The translations under genes and the position numbers were made by a program. The notes beneath the pieces are model-generated. The model was given only the letters and a program-made list of their open reading frames with translations, made no database searches and was not told the origin of the DNA. Positions 25,161-33,672 of a DNA stretch of 64,000 bases are shown here, one piece after another. How positions within the stretch are numbered: the stretch's first letter is position 1; each line of letters begins with the position of its first letter. Source of the stretch: Luteococcus sanguinis (GTDB taxonomy: Bacteria; Actinomycetota; Actinomycetes; Propionibacteriales; Propionibacteriaceae); the NCBI RefSeq assembly GCF_039527675.1, contig NZ_BAAAKI010000004.1:310001-374000 (forward strand). Reading direction: 5' to 3'.

Positions 25161-27008
25161 ATGTGTGGAATCGTGGGATACATCGGGCCTCGTAGCGCCC
25201 AAACCGTCGTGATCGAAGGCCTTCGTCGCCTTGAGTACCGCGGATACGACTCGGCCGGCGTGGCCGTCGAAGCCGACAACAAGATCGAGTTCCGCAAGAA
25301 GTCGGGCAAGATCACCAACCTGGACGCCGAGATCGAGGCGCACCCGCTGCCCGAGAGCCACCACGGCATCGGTCACACCCGGTGGGCCACCCACGGCGGA
25401 CCCACCGACCAGAACGCCCACCCGCACGTCAGCCAGTCGGGCCGCGTCGCGCTCGTCCACAACGGCATCATCGAGAACTTCGCCGAGCTCCGCGCCGAGC
25501 TGGAGGCCACCGGCGTCCAGTTCACGTCCGAGACCGACACAGAGGCCGCGGCGCAGCTGCTCGGCAAGCTCGTCGACGACGGCGCCGACATCGTCTCCGC
25601 CATGCACCAAGTCGCCAACCGTCTCGAGGGCGCCTTCACCCTGGTCGCCATCGACGCCCAGGACTCCGAGCGCGTCGTGGCGGCCCGCCGCAACTCCCCG
25701 CTGGTCGTGGGCGTGGGCGAGGGTGAGAACTTCCTCGGCTCCGATGTCGCCGCCTTCCTCGAGTTCACCCGCGAGGCGATCGAGCTCGGCCAGGACCAGG
25801 TCGTCGTGATCACCCGTGACGACGTCTGTGTCACCAACTTCGACGGCACGCAGGCGACCGCGATCACCCCCTTCCACATCGACTGGGACATCACCGCCGC
25901 CGAGAAGGGTGGCTTCGACTGGTTCATGCGCAAGGAGATCTACGAGCAGCCGAAGGCGGTCGCAGACACCCTGCTGGGCCGCTACGACGCCGACGGCCAG
26001 TTGACCTTGGACGAGGTGCGCATCAGCCCCGAGGAGCTGCGCCGCGTCAACAAGATCGTCATCGTGGCCTGTGGCACTGCCTACCACGCGGGCCTGGTCG
26101 CCAAGTACGCCATCGAGCACTGGACCCGCATCCCCTGCGAGGTCGACATTGCCTCCGAGTTCCGTTATCGCGACCCGATCATCGATCCCAACACGCTGGT
26201 CGTTACCATCTCCCAGTCCGGCGAGACCGCCGACACCCTGATGGCCATTCGCCACGCCCGCGAGCAGCACGCCAAGGTCATCGCCATCTGCAATGTCAAC
26301 GGCGCCACCATCCCGCGCGAGTCGGATGCTGTGATCTACACCCACGCTGGCCCCGAGCGCGGGGTCGCCTCGACCAAGGGCTACCTGACCCAGGTCGTGG
26401 CCTGCTATCTGCTTGGTCTGTACCTGGCACAGGTGCGGGGTATGAAGTACGGCGACGAGATCAAGGCCGTCACCGACGAGCTGGCGGAGATGCCCGAGGC
26501 GATCCAGTCGATGCTGGACAACGACCAGCAGATCTTGGATCTCTCCAAGGCCCTGATGGACGACCGTTCCTTCTTCTTCCTGGGCCGCCACGTCGGCTAC
26601 CCGTCCGCGCTGGAGGGTGCGCTCAAGCTGAAGGAGATCGCCTACAAGCACGCCGAGGGCTTCCCGGCCGGCGAGCTGAAGCACGGCTCCATTGCGCTGA
26701 TCGAGCAGGACATCCCGGTCTTCGTGATGGTGCCGCCGCAGGGCCGCGACCAGCTGCACGACAAGGTCGTCTCCAACATCCAAGAGGTGCGCGCCCGCGG
26801 CGCGAAGACCATCGTGCTGGTGGAGGAGGGTGACGACTCGGTCAACCCCTACGCGGACGTGATCATCCGCCACCCGAAGGCCTCGACGCTGCTCCAGCCG
26901 CTGCTGGCGATCGTCCCGTTGCAGCTGTTCGCCTGCGAGGTCGCCACGCTGCTCGGCCACGACGTCGACCAGCCGCGCAACCTGGCCAAGTCCGTCACCG
27001 TCGAGTGA
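25161..27008 (+). CDS. glmS: Glutamine--fructose-6-phosphate aminotransferase
   Basis: 615 residues; makes GlcN-6-P from Fru-6-P and Gln. N-terminal amidohydrolase with Cys2 as nucleophile (MCGIVGYIGPRSAQ), HTRWATHGGPTDQNAHPH, then two SIS isomerase domains with VACGTAYHAGLVAKY, TISQSGETADTLMA and the C-terminal DQPRNLAKSVTVE. The true start must be ATG 25161, because Cys must follow Met; a TTG at 25155 is not used. TACACT (25148-25153) lies 7 nt upstream, so the mRNA is likely leaderless. No glmS ribozyme is visible. Confidence 0.97.
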   Translation: MCGIVGYIGPRSAQTVVIEGLRRLEYRGYDSAGVAVEADNKIEFRKKSGKITNLDAEIEAHPLPESHHGIGHTRWATHGGPTDQNAHPHVSQSGRVALVHNGIIENFAELRAELEATGVQFTSETDTEAAAQLLGKLVDDGADIVSAMHQVANRLEGAFTLVAIDAQDSERVVAARRNSPLVVGVGEGENFLGSDVAAFLEFTREAIELGQDQVVVITRDDVCVTNFDGTQATAITPFHIDWDITAAEKGGFDWFMRKEIYEQPKAVADTLLGRYDADGQLTLDEVRISPEELRRVNKIVIVACGTAYHAGLVAKYAIEHWTRIPCEVDIASEFRYRDPIIDPNTLVVTISQSGETADTLMAIRHAREQHAKVIAICNVNGATIPRESDAVIYTHAGPERGVASTKGYLTQVVACYLLGLYLAQVRGMKYGDEIKAVTDELAEMPEAIQSMLDNDQQILDLSKALMDDRSFFFLGRHVGYPSALEGALKLKEIAYKHAEGFPAGELKHGSIALIEQDIPVFVMVPPQGRDQLHDKVVSNIQEVRARGAKTIVLVEEGDDSVNPYADVIIRHPKASTLLQPLLAIVPLQLFACEVATLLGHDVDQPRNLAKSVTVE

Positions 27009-27034
27009 TCGGGGGCCATCGCCTCAGTTGACGA

Positions 27035-27068
27035 CAGTGCCCCGGATCCTCGTGGATCCGGGGCACTG
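27035..27068 (+). terminator. Terminator after glmS
   Basis: Perfect 15-bp stem (CAGTGCCCCGGATCC at 27035-27049 with 27054-27068), loop TCGT. Confidence 0.85.
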
Positions 27069-27145
27069 GTGCGTCCGGACGCTTCGGGTCGGCGCCGTGG
27101 GCGAACACGCGTGACCTGGCGCTGGTGAGGGGCAATGATGGACCG

Positions 27146-27493
27146 ATGGACCACGACGGCATCACCCGCGAGTTGGACGAGAAGCAGGCCGCGCTGCAGC
27201 GGCAGTTGGGCGGTCTGGTGCGTCCGGTCGACCCGGATGCCACGATCGGCTTCGGCAAGCGGATCGGTGAGGGAACCAGTGAGGCGATCACGCGGATGGA
27301 GGACGCCTCCAGCGCGCAGGCGCTGCAGGCCGCCCTCGACCAGGTTCGGCGCGCCAGGCAGAAGCTGGACGAGGGCAGCTACGGCTCCTGTGATGTCTGC
27401 GGCGCCCCGATCGGTGAGCTCCGGCTGGAGTTCCGGCCGTGGTCGACGACCTGCGTGGAACACGCCGGACAATCTGTCGCTGGCGGTCAGTAG
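27146..27493 (+). CDS. DksA/TraR-type zinc-finger protein
   Basis: 115 residues. An N-terminal coiled-coil-like stretch (ITRELDEKQAALQRQLGGLV) and a middle helix (LDQVRRARQKLDEGSYGSC) are followed by a finger with CDVC, and TTCVEH as the second ligand pair, that is C-x2-C...C-x2-H instead of four Cys. Members of this family may bind the RNA polymerase secondary channel, but short actinobacterial ones are mostly uncharacterised. ATG 27146 is favoured over GTG 27125. It sits just before acpS. Confidence 0.78.
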   Translation: MDHDGITRELDEKQAALQRQLGGLVRPVDPDATIGFGKRIGEGTSEAITRMEDASSAQALQAALDQVRRARQKLDEGSYGSCDVCGAPIGELRLEFRPWSTTCVEHAGQSVAGGQ

Positions 27494-27502
27494 GCTCCCG
27501 GC

Positions 27503-27859
27503 ATGGCGATCGTCGGCATCGGTTTGGACGTGTGTGAGGTGTCCCGTTGGGGCCAGATGGTCCAGCGGCGGCCAGGCGTCGTCCAGCGAGTGTTGAACCC
27601 GGGGGAGGCGGACGTGTCGTTGGCCTCCCAGGCGGCTCGATGGGCCGCCAAGGAGGCCCTTGCGAAGGCGCTCGGCGCACCGGTCGGCATGTCATGGCTC
27701 GACTGCGAGGTGGTGCGGGCCGCAACCGGGGCACCCTCTTTCAGCTTGCGGGGCACCGTCGCGGCGCGGGTCGAGCAGCTGGGCATCGACACCATCCACC
27801 TGTCCATCTCCCACGACGGTGGGCTGGCCAGCGCCTTCGTCATCTGCGAGCGGTCATGA
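27503..27859 (+). CDS. acpS: Holo-[acyl-carrier-protein] synthase
   Basis: 118 residues; transfers 4'-phosphopantetheine from CoA to ACP. Contains VGIGLDVCEVSRW (metal-binding Asp), RWAAKEALAKALG (Glu metal ligand) and IHLSISHDGGLASAFVI. TAGGCT at 27491-27496 is only 6 nt before ATG 27503: leaderless. The stop overlaps the next gene's ATG (ATGA). Confidence 0.95.
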   Translation: MAIVGIGLDVCEVSRWGQMVQRRPGVVQRVLNPGEADVSLASQAARWAAKEALAKALGAPVGMSWLDCEVVRAATGAPSFSLRGTVAARVEQLGIDTIHLSISHDGGLASAFVICERS

Positions 27860-29259
27860 TCGGCGTCCAGACTGCCGACGCGATCCGCGTCGCGGAACAG
27901 GTCTGGTTCGAGGCCCATCGGGGCGAAGGCCTGATGGGGCGTGCCGCCGCAGCGGTGGCCGCCCACGCGCTGGAGATGGCGGGCACGCACGGCCGGGTGC
28001 TGGTGGTGGTCGGGCGCGGCAACAACGGCGGCGACGGATTGTTCGCGGCCGCTGAGCTGGCGCGTCACGGACTCCCGGTGGCGATCTGGCCGGTCGCCGA
28101 GACGATGCACGAGCAGGGCCGGGTGGCCGCGACCGGGGCCGGGTGCCGCTTCGTCGGTGTGGTGGAGGCCACTGAGCAGGTCGCCGAGGTCGACCTGGTG
28201 GTCGACGCCGTGCTGGGCATCGGGGGACGTCCGGGGCTACGGCCCGATGTCTTGGCGCTGGCGCAGGAGGCCGAAGCGCTCGGGGTGCCGGTTCTGGCTG
28301 TCGACCTCCCGTCCGGTCTGGACACCGACTCGCACCAGCTGCAGGACAGCTTCCACGCCACTCGGACGATCACCTTCGCGGCCAGGAAGGCCTGTCACGT
28401 CCTGCAGCCAGCCGCGTCACGGTGCGGGGAGGTGGTGTGCGTCGACATCGGCATCGAGCTGGGCAATTCGGTTCTGGAGGTCGCCGAAGCCGGTGACGTC
28501 GCGGTGCGTTGGCCCGTCCCTGGCCCGACCAGTGACAAGTACTCCCGGGGCGTCGTGGGCATCGACAGCGGATCGGCGCAGTACCCAGGAGCTGCGGTGC
28601 TCGGCGTGACGGGTGCGCTGTACGCCGGCGCCGGGATGATCCGCTTCGTGGGGCCGGAACCGGCCGACGCCATCATCCGCGCCTCGTTGCCCTCGGTCAC
28701 CCATGGGGAGGGCCGCGTGCAGGCCTGGCTCTGCGGCTCGGGCTGGGGGAGTGCGGACGACAACCGAGCCCGGCTGGAACGCCGTCTGGCCGACGGCGTC
28801 CCTGCGGTCATCGATGCGGACGCGCTGTCCGTGCTGCCGGAACACCTACCGTACGGTTGCCTGCTGACCCCGCACGCCGGGGAACTCGCGCGGCTGCTCG
28901 GCGCCGAACGCGCCGAGGTCGAGGCCGACCCGATCGGCTCGGCGCACCGGGCGGCCGAGCGCACCGGCGCGGTGGTGCTGTTGAAGGGTGCGAGCCAGTA
29001 CATCGTCCAACCTGACGGGCGGGTGCGGGTTGCGGTGCCGGGGCCGTCGTGGACGGCGCAGGCCGGTTCCGGTGACGTCCTGGCTGGCATCTGCGCGACC
29101 CTGCTGGCAGCGGGGCTGCCCGCGGCGGACGCCGGCCTGGTCGGTGCCTCGGTGCAGGCGATGGCGGCGGCTCGTCGTCCCGGACCCTGGCCCCCGGACG
29201 ACATCGCGCACGAGGTCGCCGCGCTGGTTGGCAATTGGGGTGAGCTGTCGTGCCGATGA
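27856..29259 (+). CDS. nnr: Bifunctional NAD(P)H-hydrate epimerase / dehydratase
   Basis: 467 residues. Repairs hydrated NAD(P)H. The N-terminal YjeF-N epimerase (about 1-205) has GRGNNGGDGLFAAAELARHG, VDAVLGIGG and VDLPSGLDTDS; the C-terminal ribokinase-like dehydratase (about 225-467) has LTPHAGELARLLG, VVLLKGASQYI and the catalytic WTAQAGSGDVLAGICATLL. The fused arrangement is usual. ATG 27856 overlaps the acpS stop, and its own stop overlaps the next ATG. In most actinobacteria alr comes next; it is absent here. Confidence 0.93.
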   Translation: MIGVQTADAIRVAEQVWFEAHRGEGLMGRAAAAVAAHALEMAGTHGRVLVVVGRGNNGGDGLFAAAELARHGLPVAIWPVAETMHEQGRVAATGAGCRFVGVVEATEQVAEVDLVVDAVLGIGGRPGLRPDVLALAQEAEALGVPVLAVDLPSGLDTDSHQLQDSFHATRTITFAARKACHVLQPAASRCGEVVCVDIGIELGNSVLEVAEAGDVAVRWPVPGPTSDKYSRGVVGIDSGSAQYPGAAVLGVTGALYAGAGMIRFVGPEPADAIIRASLPSVTHGEGRVQAWLCGSGWGSADDNRARLERRLADGVPAVIDADALSVLPEHLPYGCLLTPHAGELARLLGAERAEVEADPIGSAHRAAERTGAVVLLKGASQYIVQPDGRVRVAVPGPSWTAQAGSGDVLAGICATLLAAGLPAADAGLVGASVQAMAAARRPGPWPPDDIAHEVAALVGNWGELSCR

Positions 29260-29738
29260 ACGCTGCGATGCGCCTGGTCTCGGCATCCGCCCTGATCTGT
29301 TTGGCCGCCTGTTCCGGGGGAATGGACTTTCCGCCAGAGGCGCCGGTGCCGGATGGCGCCACGGTGTTGGTGACCGATGACGGTGCCGATGATGACGACG
29401 GATCGATTCGGGTCCGCGTCCAGGTCGTCGAGGCACCGCGCGTCGGCCGGGACGCTCTGTACGGCCACTACCGGTCGGCGTATCCGGGGTGGATCACCGT
29501 GACGGACGGCTTGGCGGGGCTTTGCCTCACCAAGGACGAGGGTCCCGACCAGGTGTCGGTCGTCGAGGTATCGCCCTATCAGGGGAGTCGTGTCCCTGCC
29601 GGGCCAGGACGCTGGCTGGTGGCAAACACTCGGATGGAGATGGCCGACGAGCCCTGCGGGATGGCGGACGGCTTCATCGCCATGGATCTGCTTCCACCCG
29701 GGCTGCCCATGTGTGAGCCTGCCTCGGGTGAGTGTTGA
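29256..29738 (+). CDS. Predicted lipoprotein of unknown function
   Basis: 160 residues with a lipoprotein signal peptide: basic start, hydrophobic core MRLVSASALICLAACSG and lipobox LAAC, so a diacylglyceryl Cys near residue 19. The mature part is acidic early (DDGADDDDGSIRVRVQV) and has three further Cys that could form disulfides. I recognise no family. ATG 29256 overlaps the nnr stop by 4 nt (ATGA); GTG 29250 is an alternative. The coupling to nnr suggests co-expression only. Confidence 0.7.
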   Translation: MNAAMRLVSASALICLAACSGGMDFPPEAPVPDGATVLVTDDGADDDDGSIRVRVQVVEAPRVGRDALYGHYRSAYPGWITVTDGLAGLCLTKDEGPDQVSVVEVSPYQGSRVPAGPGRWLVANTRMEMADEPCGMADGFIAMDLLPPGLPMCEPASGEC

Positions 29739-29751
29739 CGACGGACTTGAT

Positions 29752-30903
29752 TCAGGGGAGCAGCAGCGAGGGATTGCGACGTGGCGCCTGAGAGCCCATC
29801 TTGATGGCCTCCGTGTAGTGGCCGACGAGCTCATCGCAGATCCACGGCCAAGTGCGGTGCTCGACCGACATCCGCGCGGCGCGACCCATCGCCATCCGCT
29901 TGGCGTCGTCACCCACCAGGTCCTGCACACTCTCGCGCAGGCCCAGAAGGTCGCCGGGCTGGTACAGCCAGCCCGTCCGGGAGGGATTGACCAGGTCGAT
30001 GGGACCGCCGCGGCGGGGTGCGACGACCGGCAGACCGGACGCCTCGGCCTCCTGGATCGACTGGCAGAAGGTCTCCAGCTCACCGGTGTGCACGAACAGG
30101 TCGAAGCTCGCCAGGCAGCGCGCCAGTTCCTCTCCCTGCTTGAGCCCCAGGAAGAGGGCATTGGGCAGCTTGCGCTGCAGCGCCTCGCGATCGGGGCCGT
30201 CGCCGACGATCACCAGCCGCGTGTTGGGAAGGTCGGCGACCGCGACCAGGTTCCCCACGCTCTTCTCCGCGGCCAGCCGGCCCATGTAGCCGATGATCCG
30301 TTCGCCATTCGGAGCCCAGCTGCGGCGCAGCGTCTCGTCCCGCTTGCCGGGGTGGAAGCGCGTCGAGTCCACGCCACGCGCCCAGATGCCGACGCGCGGA
30401 ATGCCCTGCTCCTCCAGCTGGGCCTGGGCGAAGGTGGAGGGGGCGAAGTTCAAGGTGGCGAGCTGGTGGGCCTGGCGCAGGCGGTGCCACAGCACCGGTT
30501 CGAACTGCGCGAAGCCGTACTGCGCGGCGTAGGTGGCGACCTCGGTCTGGTAGATCGCGACGGTGGGGACGTTCAACTTGGCCGCCGACAGCGCCGCCTT
30601 GTAGCCGATCGCGAAGGGGGCCGCCAGGTGCACGACGTCCGGGCGGAAGTCGGCCAGCGCCCGTTCGATCACGAAGCGGGGCGCCGTCGAGACGCGGACG
30701 TCGGGGTAGAAGGGGAGCCCGACGGAGGCCAGCGGAATCACCGGGTAACCCTCGTAGTGCTTGGGTACCTTCCGCGCGTCCTGGGGAGCGAGCACCATCG
30801 CCTCGTGTCCCTCCCGACGCAGGTGCTCCAGCATTCGGAGCACGGAATTGGTGACGCCATTGACCTGGGGGAGGAAGGACTCCGCCGCAAAAGCAACTCG
30901 CAC
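29752..30903 (-). CDS. GDP-mannose-dependent alpha-mannosyltransferase (MgtA/PimB-like GT4)
   Basis: 383 residues. N-terminal VRVAFAAESFLPQVNGVTNS with EHLRREGHEAMVLAPQ is characteristic of actinobacterial MgtA-type mannosyltransferases; the donor domain has IIGYMGRLAAEKSVGNLV and the E-x7-E motif in GELETFCQSIQEAEASGLPV. Members mannosylate glycolipid acceptors or early lipomannan precursors at the membrane. Start GTG 30903: TATGGT on the minus strand (30915-30910) is 6 nt before it, so the mRNA is probably leaderless. In-frame sequence up to 31035 is untranslated. Confidence 0.85.
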   Translation of the reverse strand: MRVAFAAESFLPQVNGVTNSVLRMLEHLRREGHEAMVLAPQDARKVPKHYEGYPVIPLASVGLPFYPDVRVSTAPRFVIERALADFRPDVVHLAAPFAIGYKAALSAAKLNVPTVAIYQTEVATYAAQYGFAQFEPVLWHRLRQAHQLATLNFAPSTFAQAQLEEQGIPRVGIWARGVDSTRFHPGKRDETLRRSWAPNGERIIGYMGRLAAEKSVGNLVAVADLPNTRLVIVGDGPDREALQRKLPNALFLGLKQGEELARCLASFDLFVHTGELETFCQSIQEAEASGLPVVAPRRGGPIDLVNPSRTGWLYQPGDLLGLRESVQDLVGDDAKRMAMGRAARMSVEHRTWPWICDELVGHYTEAIKMGSQAPRRNPSLLLP

Positions 30904-31368
30904 GAATCCACCATAACGGCGCCGGAATGGCCCTCCTCGCACATCAGGCGGGGCCGGGTTGAACGTCAGGTGACGCTTTGCGCCCCGGCAGGGGGCCATG
31001 CGGTGACAGTTGCGTCGAATCCGTCCCGTCTCCAAGGGCCCGGCTGAGAGCGTTCACAAGGTCACGATTCGGCAAAGCCCCTTGACGGCTGGTAACGTGG
31101 TCCGCTGTTGGTCTCGCCGGTTCGCCGGTCGGGATCGGGTCGCCGGGGCCCGCCACATGAGGCGGTCCGGACCGGAGACCCCGAGGGGCTCAGCTGCCCC
31201 ACGAAGTGCGAAAGTTGCGGACAGGTTGATGCGACATTTCGCTCCCTGATGCGACGCCGCCATCCCCTAGGGGACAGTTGGCGCGCGCTTCCGTGCACAT
31301 GCTGGACGACAGTCCGGCCCCCGGGAAACCCCGGTGACAGGACGCACAGCGTCCGGAAACGAGCAGTC
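30904..31368 (+). other. Gene-free region before the RNA helicase
   Basis: 465 bases between divergent genes. No supportable gene. It holds the minus-strand -10 of the mannosyltransferase, a possible extended -10 (TG-N-TAACGT, 31090-31098) that would give a helicase leader of about 265 nt, a direct repeat TGATGCGAC at 31227 and 31247, a TCCCCTAGGGGA palindrome near 31263, and a CCGGG/CCCGG hairpin near 31320. DEAD-box helicase genes are often cold-regulated through long leaders; this is inference. Confidence 0.4.
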
Positions 31369-33654
31369 ATGCCCCGCCCCACCCCGAAGGGCCGCAAGCC
31401 CTACACCTCGTCCACCTCGAAGCCCGCCAAGAAGGGCCCCAAGTCCTTCAAGGCCGACGGCACCCCCAAGCAGCGCTGGACCAGCGACAAGCGCGCCACC
31501 GAGGGCCACACCCCTCGCCGCGGTGGCACCAGCCGTCCGTGGGAGCGCGACGAGCGTCCCCGCAGCTTCGACCGCGACGACCGTGGCCCCCGTGAGGACC
31601 GTGCCCCCCGTGAGGACCGTGCCCCCCGTGAGGACCGGGGCCCCCGCGGCTTCGACCGCGACGACCGTGGTTCGCGCACCTTTGACGGCCCCCGTCGCAG
31701 CGATGGACAGGGCCGCAACTTCCAGACCTGGAAGTCCAACGACGAGCGTCCCCGTTCCTTCCGCGACGACCGTGGATCGCGCGACGACCGTGGATCCCGC
31801 GACGACCGTGGCCCGCGCGGCTATGGCCGTGATGATCGTCGCGGCTACTCCCGCGACGACCGCGCCCCCCGCAGCTTCGATCGCGACGAGCGTCCGCGCT
31901 CGTTCGACCGTGACGACCGTGGCCCGCGCAAGTTCGAGCGCGACGACCGCGCCCCGCGCAGCTTCGACCGTGACGACCGCGGCCCCCGCAACTTCGACCG
32001 GGACGATCGTCCCCGTCGTGACCAGCGCCCCGACTACCGTCCGGCCCGCCCCTACAAGGCCGACCACACCAAGGTCGAGCCCCGCTACGACCGCAAGCCG
32101 TGGGAGAAGGGCGAGCGCCCCAACCGTCGCGACGACCGTCGTGACGACCGTGGCCAGGGCGGTTCGTGGAACCGCGACGAGCGTCCGCGCAATGAGGACT
32201 TCACCGAGAACGCCGACCAGATGAGCTGGCAGGGCACCGACCTGGGCGAGATCGACGCGAGCCACGTCGACCAGACCGAGGGCTTCGCCGCGCTTGGTGT
32301 TCCCGCCATCCTGGTCGCCGCCCTCGACAAGCAGGGCATCACCAGCCCCTTCCCGATCCAGGCTGCGACCATCCCGGACGCGATCGCCGGGCGCGACGTC
32401 CTGGGCCGCGGCCAGACCGGTTCGGGCAAGACGCTGGGCTTCGGCCTGCCGATGCTCACCCGCATCGCCGCCAACCGCGGTGAGGGCAAGTCCCCGCTGG
32501 CGCTGGTGCTCGTCCCCACCCGTGAGCTCGCGCTCCAGTGTGCCGACGTCATCTCCCCGCTCGCCAAGGCCCTCAAGCTGGAGACCACCCTGGTCGCCGG
32601 CGGCATGAGCTATGTCCCGCAGCTGCGCGCCTTCCAGCGTGGCGTCGACATCGTCGTCGCCACCCCCGGCCGCCTGATCGACCTGCTCGAGCAGGGCGCG
32701 GTCGACCTCTCCCAGGTGCAGGTCACCGTGCTCGACGAGGCCGACCACATGGCCGACCTCGGCTTCATGCCCGCCGTCACCACGCTGCTGGACGCGGTTC
32801 CCGCCGACGGCCAGCGCCTGCTGTTCTCCGCGACGCTCGACGGCGCGGTCGACAAGCTGGTCAAGCGCTACCTGCACGACCCGATCACCCACGAGGTCGA
32901 CGGTGCCAAGGCGAGCGTCACCACCATGGAGCACGTCTTCCTGCAGGTGCTGCCGCACGAGAAGAACGCCACCACCGCTGCCATCGCGAACCGCGAGGGA
33001 CGTTCGGTGTTGTTCGCCCGCACCCAGATGGGGGCATCCCGCGTGGCCGAGCAGCTGCGCGAGGCCGGCGTCATGGCCGGTGCGCTGCACGGCGGCCTGA
33101 CCCAGGGCGCCCGTACCCGCATCCTGGCGGCCTTCAAGGACGGCACCGTGCCCGTCCTGGTCGCCACCGACGTCGCGGCCCGCGGCATCCACGTCGACGA
33201 CGTCACCCTGGTGCTCGAGATCGACCCGCCGATGAACTCCAAGGACTACCTGCACCGCGCTGGTCGTACCGCCCGCGCCGGCACCAAGGGCGTCGTGGCA
33301 TCCATCGTCCTGCCCCACCAGCGCCGCACCATGCAGCGCATCGCCGACGGCGCCGGGGTCAAGGCCGAGATGCTGACCGCGCGTCCCGCCGACGAGGCGC
33401 TGGCCGACAAGACCGGCGCCCGCGTCCCCGACGCGATGCCCATCGAGGAGCGCGACTACGAGAAGCTGATCGCTCCCCGCAAGCAGGCCCCGCGTGGCAA
33501 TGGCGGTTTCCAGCGTGGTGGCGGCGGTTACCGCGGTCAGGGCGGAGGCGATCGCCGTGGCGGTGGCTACCGTGGTCAGGGTGGTGACCGCCGCGGCGGT
33601 GGCTACCGCGGCCAGGGTGGTGGCCGTGAGCAGGGCTGGCGCCGCGAGAGCTGA
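31369..33654 (+). CDS. DEAD-box ATP-dependent RNA helicase with RD-rich N-terminus
   Basis: 761 residues. Residues about 1-290 are low-complexity, rich in DRDDRGPR-like repeats; the helicase core follows: Q motif near 305-325 (GITSPFPIQAATIPD), motif I GQTGSGKT about 348, DEAD box VLDEADHMADLG about 454, SAT about 484, motif VI HRAGRTARAG about 629; the tail is RGG-rich (GGGYRGQGGDRRGGGYRGQ). It probably unwinds structured mRNA or rRNA, as in ribosome assembly or cold adaptation, with the disordered ends binding RNA. ATG 31369 is picked because Lys/Arg-rich coding starts there; earlier in-frame codons (from 31108) are in the leader. No good ribosome site is visible. Confidence 0.92.
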   Translation: MPRPTPKGRKPYTSSTSKPAKKGPKSFKADGTPKQRWTSDKRATEGHTPRRGGTSRPWERDERPRSFDRDDRGPREDRAPREDRAPREDRGPRGFDRDDRGSRTFDGPRRSDGQGRNFQTWKSNDERPRSFRDDRGSRDDRGSRDDRGPRGYGRDDRRGYSRDDRAPRSFDRDERPRSFDRDDRGPRKFERDDRAPRSFDRDDRGPRNFDRDDRPRRDQRPDYRPARPYKADHTKVEPRYDRKPWEKGERPNRRDDRRDDRGQGGSWNRDERPRNEDFTENADQMSWQGTDLGEIDASHVDQTEGFAALGVPAILVAALDKQGITSPFPIQAATIPDAIAGRDVLGRGQTGSGKTLGFGLPMLTRIAANRGEGKSPLALVLVPTRELALQCADVISPLAKALKLETTLVAGGMSYVPQLRAFQRGVDIVVATPGRLIDLLEQGAVDLSQVQVTVLDEADHMADLGFMPAVTTLLDAVPADGQRLLFSATLDGAVDKLVKRYLHDPITHEVDGAKASVTTMEHVFLQVLPHEKNATTAAIANREGRSVLFARTQMGASRVAEQLREAGVMAGALHGGLTQGARTRILAAFKDGTVPVLVATDVAARGIHVDDVTLVLEIDPPMNSKDYLHRAGRTARAGTKGVVASIVLPHQRRTMQRIADGAGVKAEMLTARPADEALADKTGARVPDAMPIEERDYEKLIAPRKQAPRGNGGFQRGGGGYRGQGGGDRRGGGYRGQGGDRRGGGYRGQGGGREQGWRRES
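31545..32170 (+). repeat. Degenerate coding repeats (DRDDRGPR-type)
   Basis: The helicase N-terminus is encoded by many degenerate units of about 24 bp reading roughly D-R-D-D-R-G-P-R with S-F or N-F insertions, including three near-identical 18-bp units (R-E-D-R-A-P) at about 31590-31640. Such arrays can change length by slippage. Confidence 0.8.
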
Positions 33655-33672
33655 GCCCTAGAGTTGGGCGCT

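Noticed and set aside
25143..26960. 605-codon minus-strand frame opposite glmS
   Set aside because: Shadow of glmS: no family motif, and glmS is certain by its N-terminal Cys and SIS domains.
31108..31368. 87-codon N-terminal extension of the RNA helicase
   Set aside because: Its composition and codon use differ from the Lys/Arg-rich start at 31369, and it spans hairpins and direct repeats of the leader.
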